NCBI GenBank assembly: GCA_001632425.1
Contig: KV425553.1
Span: forward strand, 482,263 to 546,262
Origin: Neolentinus lepideus HHB14362 ss-1
Lineage: Eukaryota; Basidiomycota; Agaricomycetes; Gloeophyllales; Gloeophyllaceae
DNA length: 64,000 nucleotides
Reading direction: 5' to 3'
The notes below the pieces were generated by a model. That model was not told where the DNA came from and ran no database searches. It saw only the letters and a list, made by a program, of their open reading frames with translations. The position numbers were made by a program, and so were the translations under genes. The stretch's first letter is position 1. Every line of letters starts with the position of its first letter. Positions 47,482-58,479 of this stretch are shown piece after piece.

Positions 47482-49430
47482 AGTTCGTAAGGGTGATGTT
47501 CCGTTGAGGAGAAGGTACGTAGTTGGCGTGGGTGAGTGAGGCCTCTTTATTCTTTATATGTCTCAAATATGCACGGTGATGTCAGCAAGGGAAGTCATGT
47601 TCATACAAGTTTTGTCTTGCTTCCAAATAGGTTGCGCAATCTTCCCTGGCGCGTTGCTGGTACAGCCTGAGTTGAGCTCGATGGACGAGTGGCTCATGCG
47701 CCGCATCATCGATCGCAAACGGAGGCGCAGGACGGACCAAGCAACGCAGCATCTGGATGCGTTCTCTGCGAGGTCGGCGCTCCGTGAATTATCTTGCATA
47801 AGCACCGTTCGATCTGTGGTTACTGATTGAAAATTGGACGGAGGTCGATGTTGTATGTACAGTAACACAAGAATTCAAGGCAACTACTGTAACACCATTC
47901 GCGCGCGTTAGAATTCCTGGCCAAAAAGACTGGCCTGGGCTCAGCTTGAACCTTGCTCCGAGTCAAGACCGGTTAGTGGAATTCTGGGAATCGCCCCTTT
48001 GACTAAGCGTCATTAGTTCGCAATACGACTTCCAAACTTGAGATAATAGCATCGAAACGAGAAACTTGCGAATGGCACCACTGATCAAGAGGAAGTAGCG
48101 TAGACTAGCTATTCCCTGCGCTGTCTTTCGCCATTTCGGGACTCAATCGACCTTCTACGCACGAGGTTACCGCTGCAGGAGATGTACAGATGGGCTAGGT
48201 AGGGTCTTTGACAACCAATGCGGTGTTGCAAACTCCAGGATTGCGTATTTCAGGCCGGCCAGAGATATACCACTGATGAATTGCAAAACATAGTGTCCAT
48301 TGGCGATGCAAGATGCAAGATGATACAACTAGAACGTATGCAAGAGGCGCTAGTGGCACGATGAATGCTGGTGCCGACGCGCAGCGCGAACTTCAAAGAA
48401 CAGCGGATGCGGTGCAAGAATTCACGGAGCTTTTGTGTGAGATCTGATCGGGCTCCGGTATCGACGCATTCAGGCAAGTATTCTATATCCCCTGGACATC
48501 TTCTCCGACTTTCCTGTATAAGTTATCAGCTATCCCCCATCTATGGACGTCAGTCGTAGCAGCGTCAGGTTTCCGAGAAGCAATGACTACGAAATAGATC
48601 GGGTACAGTCCATCACCGAAGGGCGATATCTTTGGCAATGTACCGCCAGCAACGAACCAAGCGTCATCCGAAAGCATCTACTTTGTCCTTGGGCGCGTCC
48701 GTTTAGTTCGGAATCTATCCCAGTCGTATCGATAACCTCTGTGGCAGACTGCGTGCGCGGTATGACTGTTGGACCGCAGTGACTTGTCATTATGCAGTAC
48801 CAGGAGGACGGTGATATGATTGCGAATCTCAGGCTACGACTCGGAGAGGTGGGCACCCATCGTGCTAGACCAGAACCAATGTCTCCGATTAGTGGCTTTA
48901 TCCCCCTGTCAATCGAACATCTGTGCGCCTTGCAGACCATCGAACTCATCGCATGCAACGAGGGGCGAATCATCCTAGTATGAGTCAGTATCACATCGGA
49001 TAAGTTATTGCAATTCAAATTACTAGTTTCTTTCAGGTGAGCCATAAGCTTGTCATGGAGACCGAACAAACCAGAGCTGATTCTGAAACAATGGCGTGTA
49101 GATTTCCGTTTTGCGATCATGGAGTCCATGTCCAGCCTCGAAGTTCAGGCACTACTGGTCCGGAGAAGCCTCGGACAGACCCGACACACCTTTAGCGCTG
49201 TGGCTCTTCATCGAGCATCGCCCGCCTCAATGGGCGGCCTGTCGAGTCAGAGGCGGGAGTTTCATCTCGCGTCATCATAATCATTCTCTAACCATCTCAT
49301 GGTAGCAGTGGCGCGAGTGGCGCGGTCTCACCACGGCGAAGCAATTTCTGTGCCGTCCGGCGACGCAGAGATTCAGTACGGCCTCCTCTTACACGCTAAC
49401 CATGTATTCGAGTTGACTGCGACGTGAAGG
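47482..49430. other. Intergenic or unassigned, upstream of laccase
   Basis: About 1.9 kb. Open frames up to 180 codons (- strand 48587-49129) exist but lack motifs and overlap + frames of similar quality. A + stretch near 48.3-48.45 kb (MNAGADAQRELQRTADAVQ) has a coding flavour but could not be extended. The last few hundred bases are the laccase promoter. Confidence 0.35.
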
Positions 49431-49437
49431 TATTTAA
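49431..49437 (+). promoter_or_regulatory. TATA-like box of laccase 1
   Basis: TATTTAA lies 96 bp before the ATG at 49533. Pyrimidine-rich sequence (CTCTCCTACTGTC) about 40 bp further on fits a transcription start. Confidence 0.45.
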
Positions 49438-49532
49438 GCGAGAGGCAAGTCTGTCAGAAGTCCAGTCGTACCCTCTCCTACTGTCTAGAGTCCTGTCTAC
49501 TCCATATTTGTTCTCTAATTGTTGTATTCTTT

Positions 49533-52502
49533 ATGTCAATCTCTAATTCACTACGGGCACTTGCTGTCCTCTGTCTTGCCATCGCATCCCATGCTCAGAC
49601 ATTCATCCCCCCCGTTGGCGACTTATATGTCGTTAATGATGTCATTGCCCCTGACGGCTTCCCTCGCTCGTGAGTGCACAGAACGACCCATTATCGCTCT
49701 AGTACTGACAGTTTTCGATAGCGCTGTCCTTGTTGACGGTCAATTCCCTGCCCCACTCATTAAGGCCAATAAGGTTTGGCAGTCGTGTCCTTCGTTTGAA
49801 CAAGATTTACTGAAGGTGTCATGCCCAGGGAGACCGCGTCCAAATGAATGTCCATGACCTCCTCGAGGACAATAGCATGCAGCGGGCTCTGACAATTGTG
49901 AGTTTCTTGACTTTCAACATCACTCCACGCGATATTAACGGTGCAATCAGCATTGGCATGGAATAAACCAGCACAAATCGAATTATGCCGACGGAGTGGC
50001 GTTTGTGACCCAATGTCCCCTCGTCCCTGGCGGGTCGTTCGAATATGATTTCTCTCTTGGGAACCAAACTGGCACATACTGGTATCATTCTCACTTCTCG
50101 GAGCAATACTGTGATGGACTCAGAGGTCCTTTGGTCATTTATGACCCTGACGATCCCTTCAAAGATATGTATGATGTCGACGACGGTCAGTTACTTATGT
50201 GGTTGTCACAGACCATGACACTGAACTCGAAACTCTCTAGAGAGTACTGTTCTCACCATTTCTGACTGGTATGAGCTTCCATGGTCTAGGACTGTCCACC
50301 CAGCTTAATCCAATATGCGTCAGGCACCATCTCCCTACCCCTAAATTGCCGGAATTCCCGTTTGTACTTCATTGCCGTTGAACAGGCTGAGATAGCTCAC
50401 AGATTGATCATAGCCTCAGCATCAATTCCACACTTATTAACGGCAAGGGTAGATATGTCAATGGACCTCAGACCGACTTGACTGTGATAACAGTTGAGAA
50501 GGGCAAACGGTTGGAAAAGCCATTTCACTTGTAGAAACCAGTGCTGACCTCCGAAATTCTGGCAGTTACCGCATGCGATTAGTTTCGATGTCCTGTGACT
50601 CGAACTTCATTGTCTGGATTGATGGTCATAACATGACTGTGATTGAGGCAGATGGTGACCTCCACCAGCCAGTCACAGTTGGTGCAATCCAGATCTTCGC
50701 AGGTGAGTTTACTGCGGACTGTGACTAACTGAGCAGCGGATTAACTGAAACATTCATTGAAGGGCAACGATATTCATTCATCGTAAGGAATATATACACT
50801 TGCTTAGCAGGGCTCTAACTCCCTTTCATGTAGCTCGAGGCGAACCAGCCAATTGGCAACTACTGTGAGCAACCCCGGTTCACTTCAACCTGTCTTGTCC
50901 ATGTTGAACACCTTTCATAGGGATATGGTCACAGACTGGAACAGGCGCGCCGTTTGTATACCCTGGGCCACTCGCCACACCCGTAAACTCTGCCATCCTG
51001 AGGTATATTGGAGCAAGCGAGTCTGAACCTACCGCCAATGTGTCAACCCCCACCAATCTACTCAATGAGACGCAGCTTCATGTTTGTCTATCTTTACTGC
51101 CTATTCAGGTTGAATGCTGATTACTCCCTTACAGCCGCTCAGTAATCCTGCAGCTGTAAGTGATCTGACACGGCTCATTGATTTAATGGCTCATATTTGA
51201 CGTGTTAGCCGGGAGAACCGTACCGCGGAGGTGCTGATCAGAATATTAACCTTCCCATCGACTTCGTACGTACTTACACCCTTCTGTGGGAACGGCTATC
51301 CAAATAACCGTGTTTCGGCTGATATGTTTAGCTCCGCACTTCTCTCCTCCCTCCTACTGGAAACTTCAGCGTCAACAATACCATCTACGAGTCCCCGTCG
51401 GTTCCAGTCCTCCTTCAAATTCTCAATGGGGTCCCAGCCCAGAAGTTGCTTCCACCTGGAAGTGTGATTCCCCTGCAACCTAACAAAGGTACGTCAATCG
51501 CAGGATCCTCCTCCACACCTTGCTAATCCTTGGATCAAGTCATCGAATTGTCGTTCCCAATGACCTCCAACGCCGTTGGTGCTGGTCCACCGGTACGTGG
51601 CTCAACTGCGTATATCATTTTGTTTTGGCTGAGAGGACATCGTCACAGCACCCTGTCCACTTGCACGGCGTGAGTTCCAGATATGATGTTGTAGTCGCAG
51701 CGTCGCTAACATCAAAGCCAGCATTCCTTTTCAGTTGTTCGTAGTGCAGGCACCGGACCTAATGACTATAACTATAAGGTTCGTTAATTTATTCCTCCAC
51801 TTCCACGCGTGTTGCTGACTTGTAATTAAGGATCCCGTTCGTGAGTAACGTATCTCTACTCGGCTTGAACAAAAACTAAGCTAGTGTAGGCCGTGATGTT
51901 GTCTCCATAGGTATGTCTGTATAAGCGCCACACTTGCGGAGCACACCTAATAGCCGTTTTCAGGGAGCACAGTCAATGACAATGTCACGATTCGTTTTGA
52001 GACCGACAACGTGGGTCCCTGGATCCTGCACTGGTTCGTTTCGTTTGTTTTGATTCTTCTGCTGCTTGGACTGATTCACGTGTCTCCAGCCACATCGACT
52101 ATCACTTAGCTGCGTAAGTCTATCCATCATTCCAGGAAAGGTCTGTCGCTAAAAGTTTCACCGACTATTCCAGCGGGTTTGCCGTAGTCCTTGCCGAGGA
52201 CGTACCTCAGGTCGCAGAAGACTTGTCTCCCATTCCTGGTGAGTGCCAATCCCAGTCGCTGCCCGTCAGCCTGTCTGATTGACGCCATCGCAGTGGACTG
52301 GGAAGGGCTGTGTCCTGCTTACTACGAGTTCAACTCCACTTCCGGGGAGCCCTGCACTGGGAACCAGTGTGCCAAGCTCAATCCCCCTGCTCAGCAGAAC
52401 GGTCTCCAGCTCCTGCCCAACCCCCAGCCGACCGCCGGCAGTTCTTTCTCCATGGCTGCCACTGCCACTCAGTTCGTGGCTAGTATTAATACTCACGTCT
52501 AA
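49533..52502 (+). CDS. Laccase (multicopper oxidase) 1
   Basis: Secreted phenol oxidase, E.C. 1.10.3.2. The signal peptide is [20 protein letters not shown] plus AQ. The start of the mature part, [19 protein letters not shown], then [19 protein letters not shown] are typical of basidiomycete laccases. All four copper-ligand regions are readable after removal of many 50-60-bp introns. L1 is [16 protein letters not shown]2 is [21 protein letters not shown]3 is [17 protein letters not shown] and L4 is [18 protein letters not shown]. Ten residues after the ligand Cys is Phe, the axial position linked with high redox potential. Other blocks: [51 protein letters not shown]. It ends [10 protein letters not shown]. 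One splice junction, near 50270-50400, is not certain. It looks functional. Confidence 0.93.
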
Positions 52503-53082
52503 TGCCAGACAACGATATGACATGTGCCTCCATACTCCTTAGTTTTATTATTTATCCTAGTATCGGTCTATCGTACTAGTAATTTGCACCACTATCATAT
52601 ACAAGGACTTTGTTCGTATGGTAACTTATTTAACTATGACCCATGAGTCTCTGTGCCACTCCTTCAACCTGGGCAGTCGATCAACCATGCTTTTCATGCA
52701 GGGCAACGTTACCTTTTTATTGTAAGGTATATTCTATCTCTCGGCATAACGCCAACGATATTCTGTGTAACGGCTGGAGGCGGACCAACCTATTGGGGAC
52801 TACTATCAGATTTCAGTCCGGTATCAACCCCCTATCCCCTCGACCGTTACTCTTTCTCCGATTCGCAAATCTGTCAGTCGTAATCTGCTGTCATTGTTGC
52901 GCGGGCGGTTCTCATAATTGCCTGGTGTACTGTGTCCCGTCGCTTCCCGAGGAGAAACATTGCACATAGAAGCCTTCATAGGGTGTCACCGCTCCGAAAT
53001 GACTTGCACTGCCAGAATGACATTGTTACAAAATGATAAAACCACCATTCCAATCACACCGCCTCCGATCGCCCCGTCCGAA
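52503..53082. other. Intergenic region between laccase 1 and aquaporin
   Basis: 3' flank of laccase 1, the laccase relic described above, and the 3' flank of the aquaporin gene on the other strand. No further gene is visible. Confidence 0.4.
52690..52815 (+). pseudogene. Laccase gene fragment (relic)
   Basis: Just after laccase 1, GCAGGGCAACGTTACCTTTT (AGQRYLFI) is followed by GTAAGG, an intron-sized gap, then GCTGGAGGCGGACCAACCTA. In laccase 1 the same order occurs: AGGGCAACGATATTCATTCA, GTAAGG intron, then CTCGAGGCGAACCAGCC. Stops and frame losses surround the fragment, and no other laccase blocks are found nearby. It is a decayed partial duplicate. Confidence 0.55.
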
Positions 53083-54166
53083 TCACACGGCCGCGTCATT
53101 CCTCGACCGCGAGCCAGACACGGCGCTCTGCACGCGCCTGACAGGATCCTCAGGGGACTTCTCCGGGTTCGTGACGTCCTGCCCGGGGTTGATCTGCCAG
53201 TACCGGTAGCTACGCGTACCGTCAAATTGCGCATGCGTAATATCACGATAGCGACTCACTGTTTGAGGATAGTGTAGAAGCCGGCGCCGAGCAGGGAGCC
53301 GATGAAGGGCCCGAGCCAGTACTGCGCGGGCACGCACGTCAGTCAGCTGGCGACGGGATCAGTGGAGGGGCTGCTTACGATCCATTGGTCCGAGTCTGGG
53401 AACCCTGTGACGGCTGCGGGCCCAAAGGAGCGCGCGGTGTTGGTGGCGGCTCCGGTGTAGTAAACCGCAAAGCTGTGAGAAAACACATTTGGTAAAGTGT
53501 CCAGCTCGAGCGGTGGACACGACGCTTACAGATGGCCGGTGAACAAGGTAAGGCCGATGCCGATCTGGGAGGAACGTCAGGCTAGATGCTGCGGACGCGT
53601 CACGCTGTGCTTACAGGTGCAAACGGGGTAGCTTGGTGCTTCTCAGCGGCGAGCATGAGCACGGCGAGGACCAGCCCCGACGTGATGAACGCCTCGATGA
53701 AGACGCCCTGCGCCTTGTTCACGCCCGCCTGCAGGAACGTGCTGACACGTATAAAAAACATCAGCACCGCGCCCTCCCAATGTTAGTGGATTACCCACTT
53801 TGCCGACAGCGGCCCCGGCGTCAGCGCGAGCACCAGCGCCGCGGCGGCGACCCCGCCCGCGAGCTGCGCGACGCAGTACAGCACGCACCGCACGGGCGAT
53901 ATCACGCCGACGAGCAGCAGCGCGAGGCTCACGTTGGGGTTGAACAGCCCGCCCGTGACGCGGTAGAAGAGCCACGCGGTGACGGTGAGGCTGAGGCCCA
54001 TGGCGAGCGCGATGTACAGGACGTGCTCGACGTTCGAGGAGGGGGAGGAGGCGGCAGCTTGGATGCCGCCGAAGCCGAGGAGGAGGAAGAAGGTGGTGCC
54101 GATGAATTCGATGAGGGCGGCGGAGCAGTCGTCGCGGAGGGTGGCGAGCGAGAGGGGGAGTGGCAT
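53083..54166 (-). CDS. Aquaporin/aquaglyceroporin-like channel with NPN and NTA boxes
   Basis: Six-helix MIP family channel. Exons: 53799-54166, 53615-53741, 53530-53564, 53379-53472, 53260-53321 and 53083-53209 (270 residues, phases agree). The start MPLPLSLATLRDDCSAALIE leads into TM1 FIGTTFFLLLGFGG. The first half-helix box is GGLFNPNVSLALLLVG, that is NPN instead of NPA. Then AQGVFIEAFITSGLVLAVLM and APIGIGLTLFTGHLFAV follow. The second box is TGAATNTARSFGPAAVTGF, NTA instead of NPA, keeping the Arg of the selectivity filter. The cytosolic C-terminus has YRYWQINPGQD, followed by a basic Ser/Arg tail. It would move water or small neutral solutes. An in-frame ATG at 54400 would add an Arg-rich N-terminal extension of 78 residues. 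Confidence 0.9.
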
Positions 54167-54204
54167 TGTGGAGGAGCGGGTGGGTGGGACTTGGTGCTCA
54201 ATAC

Positions 54205-54295
54205 TCAAGTCGTGGGCGTCGTCGAGTTGGGCGTCGCGGGCTGGGCGTCGTCGAGTTGGGCGTCGTTGGGATGGGCGTCGCTGAGTTGAACGTCG
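54205..54295. repeat. GTCGTCGAGTTGGGC tandem-like repeats
   Basis: Near the aquaporin start, GTCGTCGAGTTGGGCGTCG recurs with variants (GTCGTCGAGTTGGGCGTCG twice, GTCGCTGAGTTGAACGTCG once) every 18-34 bp. On the - strand the open frame through it reads as Arg-rich units (QRRPSQRRPTRRRPA). It is either an N-terminal extension or a 5' leader repeat. Confidence 0.6.
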
Positions 54296-54786
54296 TCGGC
54301 GAGCGGTTTTGTGAGCAGCCGCCTCGTCGGTGACGTCTTCGCGCGGGCATCCGATCAGTCTGACATGAAATCGACAAGGAGCGGTCAGGAGGCTACACAT
54401 TCACTAGGCCACTTAAGATCGACCGCTTTGAAGCCGCCATTGCGTGTCGATTCGGTATACGGGCGATGACATACGAGTGATGTGGGTCCCGACGAAGCCA
54501 GTGCAGCGCAAGCTGAAGGAAACCAACTCCTCTAATATCCAGAAATCAGTCCACGTCGACTCGACAGGGTAAGTATATCCTTAGAGCAAGTACGGCCACT
54601 GTCGAAGAAAAGATCTGCAAAAGCCACCGACTGGGTACCAAGCACCCACGTTGATCGGAAAGACGCTCACGCGCGTACATCATTACATTGATTATTCCAC
54701 GATTCTTTCCGCAATCTAATTACAACAGATGCTTGCACAGACTGCTCTTTGTACACATTACGACTACTAACAAAACACACCCGAGT

Positions 54787-55956
54787 TCACTCCTTCGGGC
54801 CCCAAGGGAAGAACACGGGCACGGTCCTAGAAACCTCATGAGCTACTACCACTCTGACGGCACAGTATTCACCTCTTGTATTCCAGCCACTTGGGGTCGG
54901 AGCCGAATTTCTTGTCCCCGGATTTCTACCATCGGGCGTTAAATGATACGACTGGGAAAATGCAGACGGAAGCATACCTCGAGAGGCGGGACGCCCGATA
55001 CCTGTTACAACGAGGCTCAGCCCGAGGATATGATGAGAGACATTGTAAGGCCCGTACCTTGCGTAGGAGGAAGTACGTCGTCAACGGACTCAACGCTGCC
55101 AAGGCGACCGCTCCTCTGGGAAAGTACGCGGTCTGGAGGGAGGCCGTCGCGAGGAGGGCGATCCCCGTCTGTATGCCCACCTCACCGACGTAACTGCATA
55201 GACAACATTAGTCCACATCACCCCAGGCTGAGGGTACCACTCACTTTGGATGCCGACTCACGCTCCACAGCCCGCTCGTGATAAACTTCTCCTCGTGTTC
55301 TTTGTTCTCCTTGGTGCGGCGCCACGCGGACTTTTGGCGGTCGGCGGCGATCTCGAAGAGGAAGGACCCGGCGAAGAGGACGAGGGCGGCGCAGTCGCGC
55401 ACGCCGAGGGGCGGGTGTGCGGCGGGCGGGAGGGCGTTGAGCGTGTACACGGGGAGGCCGACGAGGAGGACCCACGTGGCTGGCGGGGTGTCAGCGGGAG
55501 CCGGGCTGGTCAGGCGTGGGAGCGTACCTTGCGCCATCCAGAACGCGGAGAACTTTGGCGGGTCGTGCTTGACGTCGTCGAACCGCGCGTCCCCGCCTGC
55601 CCTCAGCGCCCTGGCTACCAGAAAGGAGCCTAGCCTCGCGCTCCACAGACCGAGACACGCGGTGGCGAGCAGCTGGCGCGGGGCGAAGGTGGTGAGGGCG
55701 GGGACGGGGACGGGGAGGCGGTCCCAGAGCTTGGCTTTGAGAGAGGGATAGTAGAGGGAGACGAGGGTGGTTGAGAGGAAGCCGAGGGCGCCGCCGAGGT
55801 CGTAGTATTTTTCGTTGGCTTGGGGCACGAAGATGGCTGCGAGGACTGAGGGGATGGTGAGCGTGGCGACTCGGAATGGGGAGAAGGATACGGACCTCCT
55901 TGGAGCGCATAGGCACTGACGATGCTAGGCAGCAGACGCGAAAAGACACTGGGCAT
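54787..55956 (-). CDS. DUF1295 / steroid 5-alpha-reductase-like membrane protein
   Basis: Multi-pass membrane protein of the family that also contains 3-oxo-5-alpha-steroid 4-dehydrogenase. The start MPSVFSRLLPSIVSAYALQ is spliced (49-bp intron at the GTCCGT donor) to VLAAIFVPQANEKYYDLGG, then ALGFLSTTLVSLYYPSL. The rest includes LWSARLGSFLVARAL, FDDVKHDPPKFSAFWMAQ, ATWVLLVGLPVYTLNALP and FLFEIAADRQKSAWRR. Next come GLWSVSRHPNYVGEVGIQTG, LSPLTTYFLLRKVSGVPPLE, KKFGSDPKWLEYKR and TVPVFFPWGPKE at the end. The R-HPNY-E motif and the YKR-T-FFPW end are the family signature. NAD(P)H-dependent reduction of a lipid or sterol is the family expectation; the substrate is unknown. Divergent from PAF-AH with a 224-bp promoter. 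Confidence 0.9.
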
Positions 55957-56180
55957 GGTGTTGAAACGTTGAGAGAAGATTACATGGCGAGAACAGGTAT
56001 CGGACAACCGAGTCGGACGCGACGATGACGTCCGGGTTTGACAAGGCAACACAATCGTACGTCATCGCACCGCCACCTTAACCACGTGGCCAGCACATGG
56101 CACCCAAAGCTACGTCATAGTTTGAGCCCCCTAAATAGCTAGCATCTGCCCTCCCCACATCGACTCTATGCACAAACCCC

Positions 56181-58055
56181 ATGTCCTCTCTGCTCAAGGA
56201 CCAGGGCGCCGACTCTCCCCGCCTCCACCACATCCCCCGCAAGTCTCCCTTTGGCGCCCTCCTCTCCCGCACCCTCCCCGAGTACCGCGGGCCCTATGAT
56301 GTCGGCGTGTGCGACATCGAGGTCCCCGTCCCCCGCCAGACATTTGGCAACTTTACCCACAAGTCCCTGCCCGGCTCAGCCCACGTCGGGCTCGTCATAG
56401 ACACCGTCCTCTTCTCCCTCTTTTACCCCTGCGAGAAGCCAGCCAAACCAACTCCCACCGCGTGGTTCCCGAGGTATGTCTGTCGGGCTGTAAAGTAAAG
56501 AGCACCCCCATGGTAATGTCGCCCTTTAGTATGCGCCAAACTATTGACGGTTTCTTGAAGATGGCGAAACGCACCCCCAACTTCATGTACCGCGTCTTGG
56601 CATGTAAGTGCCTTCACACAAGAACTCGATGGCAGAGAAAACAAGCTGGCAAACCGCCGGGTAGGAGATGGCGAACCCTGTCTCTGTCCGAACGCGAGAG
56701 GCCGCTTCATGCTCAGCCCCATCAGTAGTTGTCACAATGGGGCGATGGTATAATGACGCGGCTGAAGCGGCCTGAATGGGACGCCCACAGTTCGATGAGC
56801 TTGTGTAGAGTTCATCTTTGTGGCTAATGCGAACTTGTCCTACAGTCCGTCGGGGGTTCGCAACGCCATGCGAGCTTCCTTTTTTCTCAACTATCAATGT
56901 CCTCTAAGAATCCACCAGCTCACTGACCTCTCCGCAGACCCCGTCGCAGCCGCAGCCGTCTCCGGCATGACCTTCCCCGCCAACAAAGAAGCGCCCCTCC
57001 TCGCCCCGCCCTCCCCCACCACCAAGTGGCCCGTCATGATCTTCAGCCACGGCGCGGGCTGCTCGCGCCTCATGTACTCGGCCTTTTGCGGCGAGATGGC
57101 GTCGCGCGGGTACGTCGTCGTGGCCATCGAGCACCGCGACGGCACCTCGCCCTCGTCGAAGATCACCGCCGCGGACGGCACGAGCACGCTCGTCGACTGG
57201 CTCGAGTGGAGCGACCTCGAGTGGCCGGAGATGCGCGCGCAGCCGCTAGACGACCAGGCGCTGAGGCAGGTGCAGATACAGCTGCGGTGCGCGGAGGTGC
57301 GGGAGGTGCTGGGCGTGCTGGGGAGGATGGGCCGCGGGGAGGATGTGTTGCGCACGAGCCTGCACGCGCCCGAGTTTGACTGGACGAGGTGGGTGCACGT
57401 CGATCCGAGCCAGCCGGTGATGGTGGGACATTCGCTGGGCGGGAGTGTCGGGGTGAGTCGTAGGCTACGATACATATATATAATCCTGACCCCCGCCGCG
57501 CAGCTCGCGACGTCGTCGCAGAACATGCCCTTTCGCGCGGTCGTCGTGTTCGACCCCGCGACGCAGCGGCTCGACCCGTGGCGCGCGAACATCCCGCACC
57601 CGCTGCTCGTCGTGAACAGCGAGGAGTTCGCGGTGGGGAGGGAGTATGCGATATTTGCGGAGCAGATCGCGGGGACGGCGGAGAGGGCGCGCGGGCCGGC
57701 GGTGTTTACCATACGTGCGTGACCTCGCTTTCCTGTGACGCCCTCGTGTTCATGTGTTGCAGCGGGCGCGACGCACCCGTCGTTCTCGGACGTGTTCCTC
57801 ATTCTGCCAGAGTACATCAACAAGATGACGGGCCTGCGCGTGCAGGCGGAGAGGGTGCTTGAGTTGGCTGTGGACGCGACGACGGACTTTTTGGATGACC
57901 GGCTGGACCGGGTTATTCGGCGGGCGGTGCGGTACGATGGGGACGGGGAGGGGCGGCTGAGGGTGGAGGGGGGGGAGGGGGAAGAGTGTGTGGAGGTGGC
58001 GCGGCCGAAGAGGCCTGTTGGGCAGCCCGGAGAGTTGGTGTGGAATCCGTTTTAG
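56181..58055 (+). CDS. PAF-acetylhydrolase-like esterase (plasma/intracellular type II)
   Basis: Alpha/beta hydrolase of the platelet-activating-factor acetylhydrolase family, hydrolysing short acyl chains from oxidised or ether phospholipids. Exons: 56181-56473, 56530-56603, 56938-57452, 57504-57714 and 57763-58055 (461 residues). N-terminal half: GPYDVGVCDIEVPVP, LVIDTVLFSLFYPCEKPA. Oxyanion region WPVMIFSHGAGCSRLMYS, then GYVVVAIEHRDGTSP. The nucleophile elbow is QPVMVGHSLGGSVG, then VVVFDPATQRLDPW and the late His in GATHPSFSDVFLILPEYI. GHSLGG replaces the family GHSFGG. It ends KRPVGQPGELVWNPF. Intron 2 is 334 bp, about six times the usual size. Very GC-rich in exons 3-5. Confidence 0.9.
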
Positions 58056-58479
58056 ACGGTGTGTTGTGGTTTCGGGAACTTTGTAATTTGGGTTTCGCAT
58101 TAATATGTATCGATACACGGTTTTGTCTTCAGATGTTGTTCTTATACCATGTGAGCGGGCTTGTTTCATGTCGTTTGGGTAGAGTCAGACTATACACGGA
58201 TGTGCAGTTATGTTCATTGCCGCCATTGGATACAGATGCACGGATTTGTTTGCTCTCAGCCGGGCTCAAGTGCAGCATGCTAACTTGGTCATAGATAAAA
58301 CAAGATATATAGTCTGATTAGTGTATTATTCAAATATAGCACCTGCGCACCAAATGTGCATGCGATACTATATCAGAGTATACAGCATGAGTGTCCGTCG
58401 TTCGTCTGTCAGATCCAATTGCAATAATTATAATAGCCAGACCAAAATTATACCAGAATTAATGGGGGCAGTAGGCGTG
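58056..58479. other. Convergent 3' region
   Basis: 424 bp between two convergent stop codons, AT-rich with poly(A)-type words. Nothing else is seen. Confidence 0.5.

Noticed and set aside
48587..49129. 180-codon - strand frame as a gene
   Set aside because: No motif, no splice partner, and + strand frames of equal quality overlap it.
53633..54289. 218-codon + strand frame, Glu/Gly/Ala-rich
   Set aside because: Antisense of the GC-rich aquaporin exons. The - strand encodes recognised MIP helices.
56894..57823. 309-codon - strand frame
   Set aside because: Shadow of the PAF-acetylhydrolase exons on the + strand, which carry the catalytic motifs.
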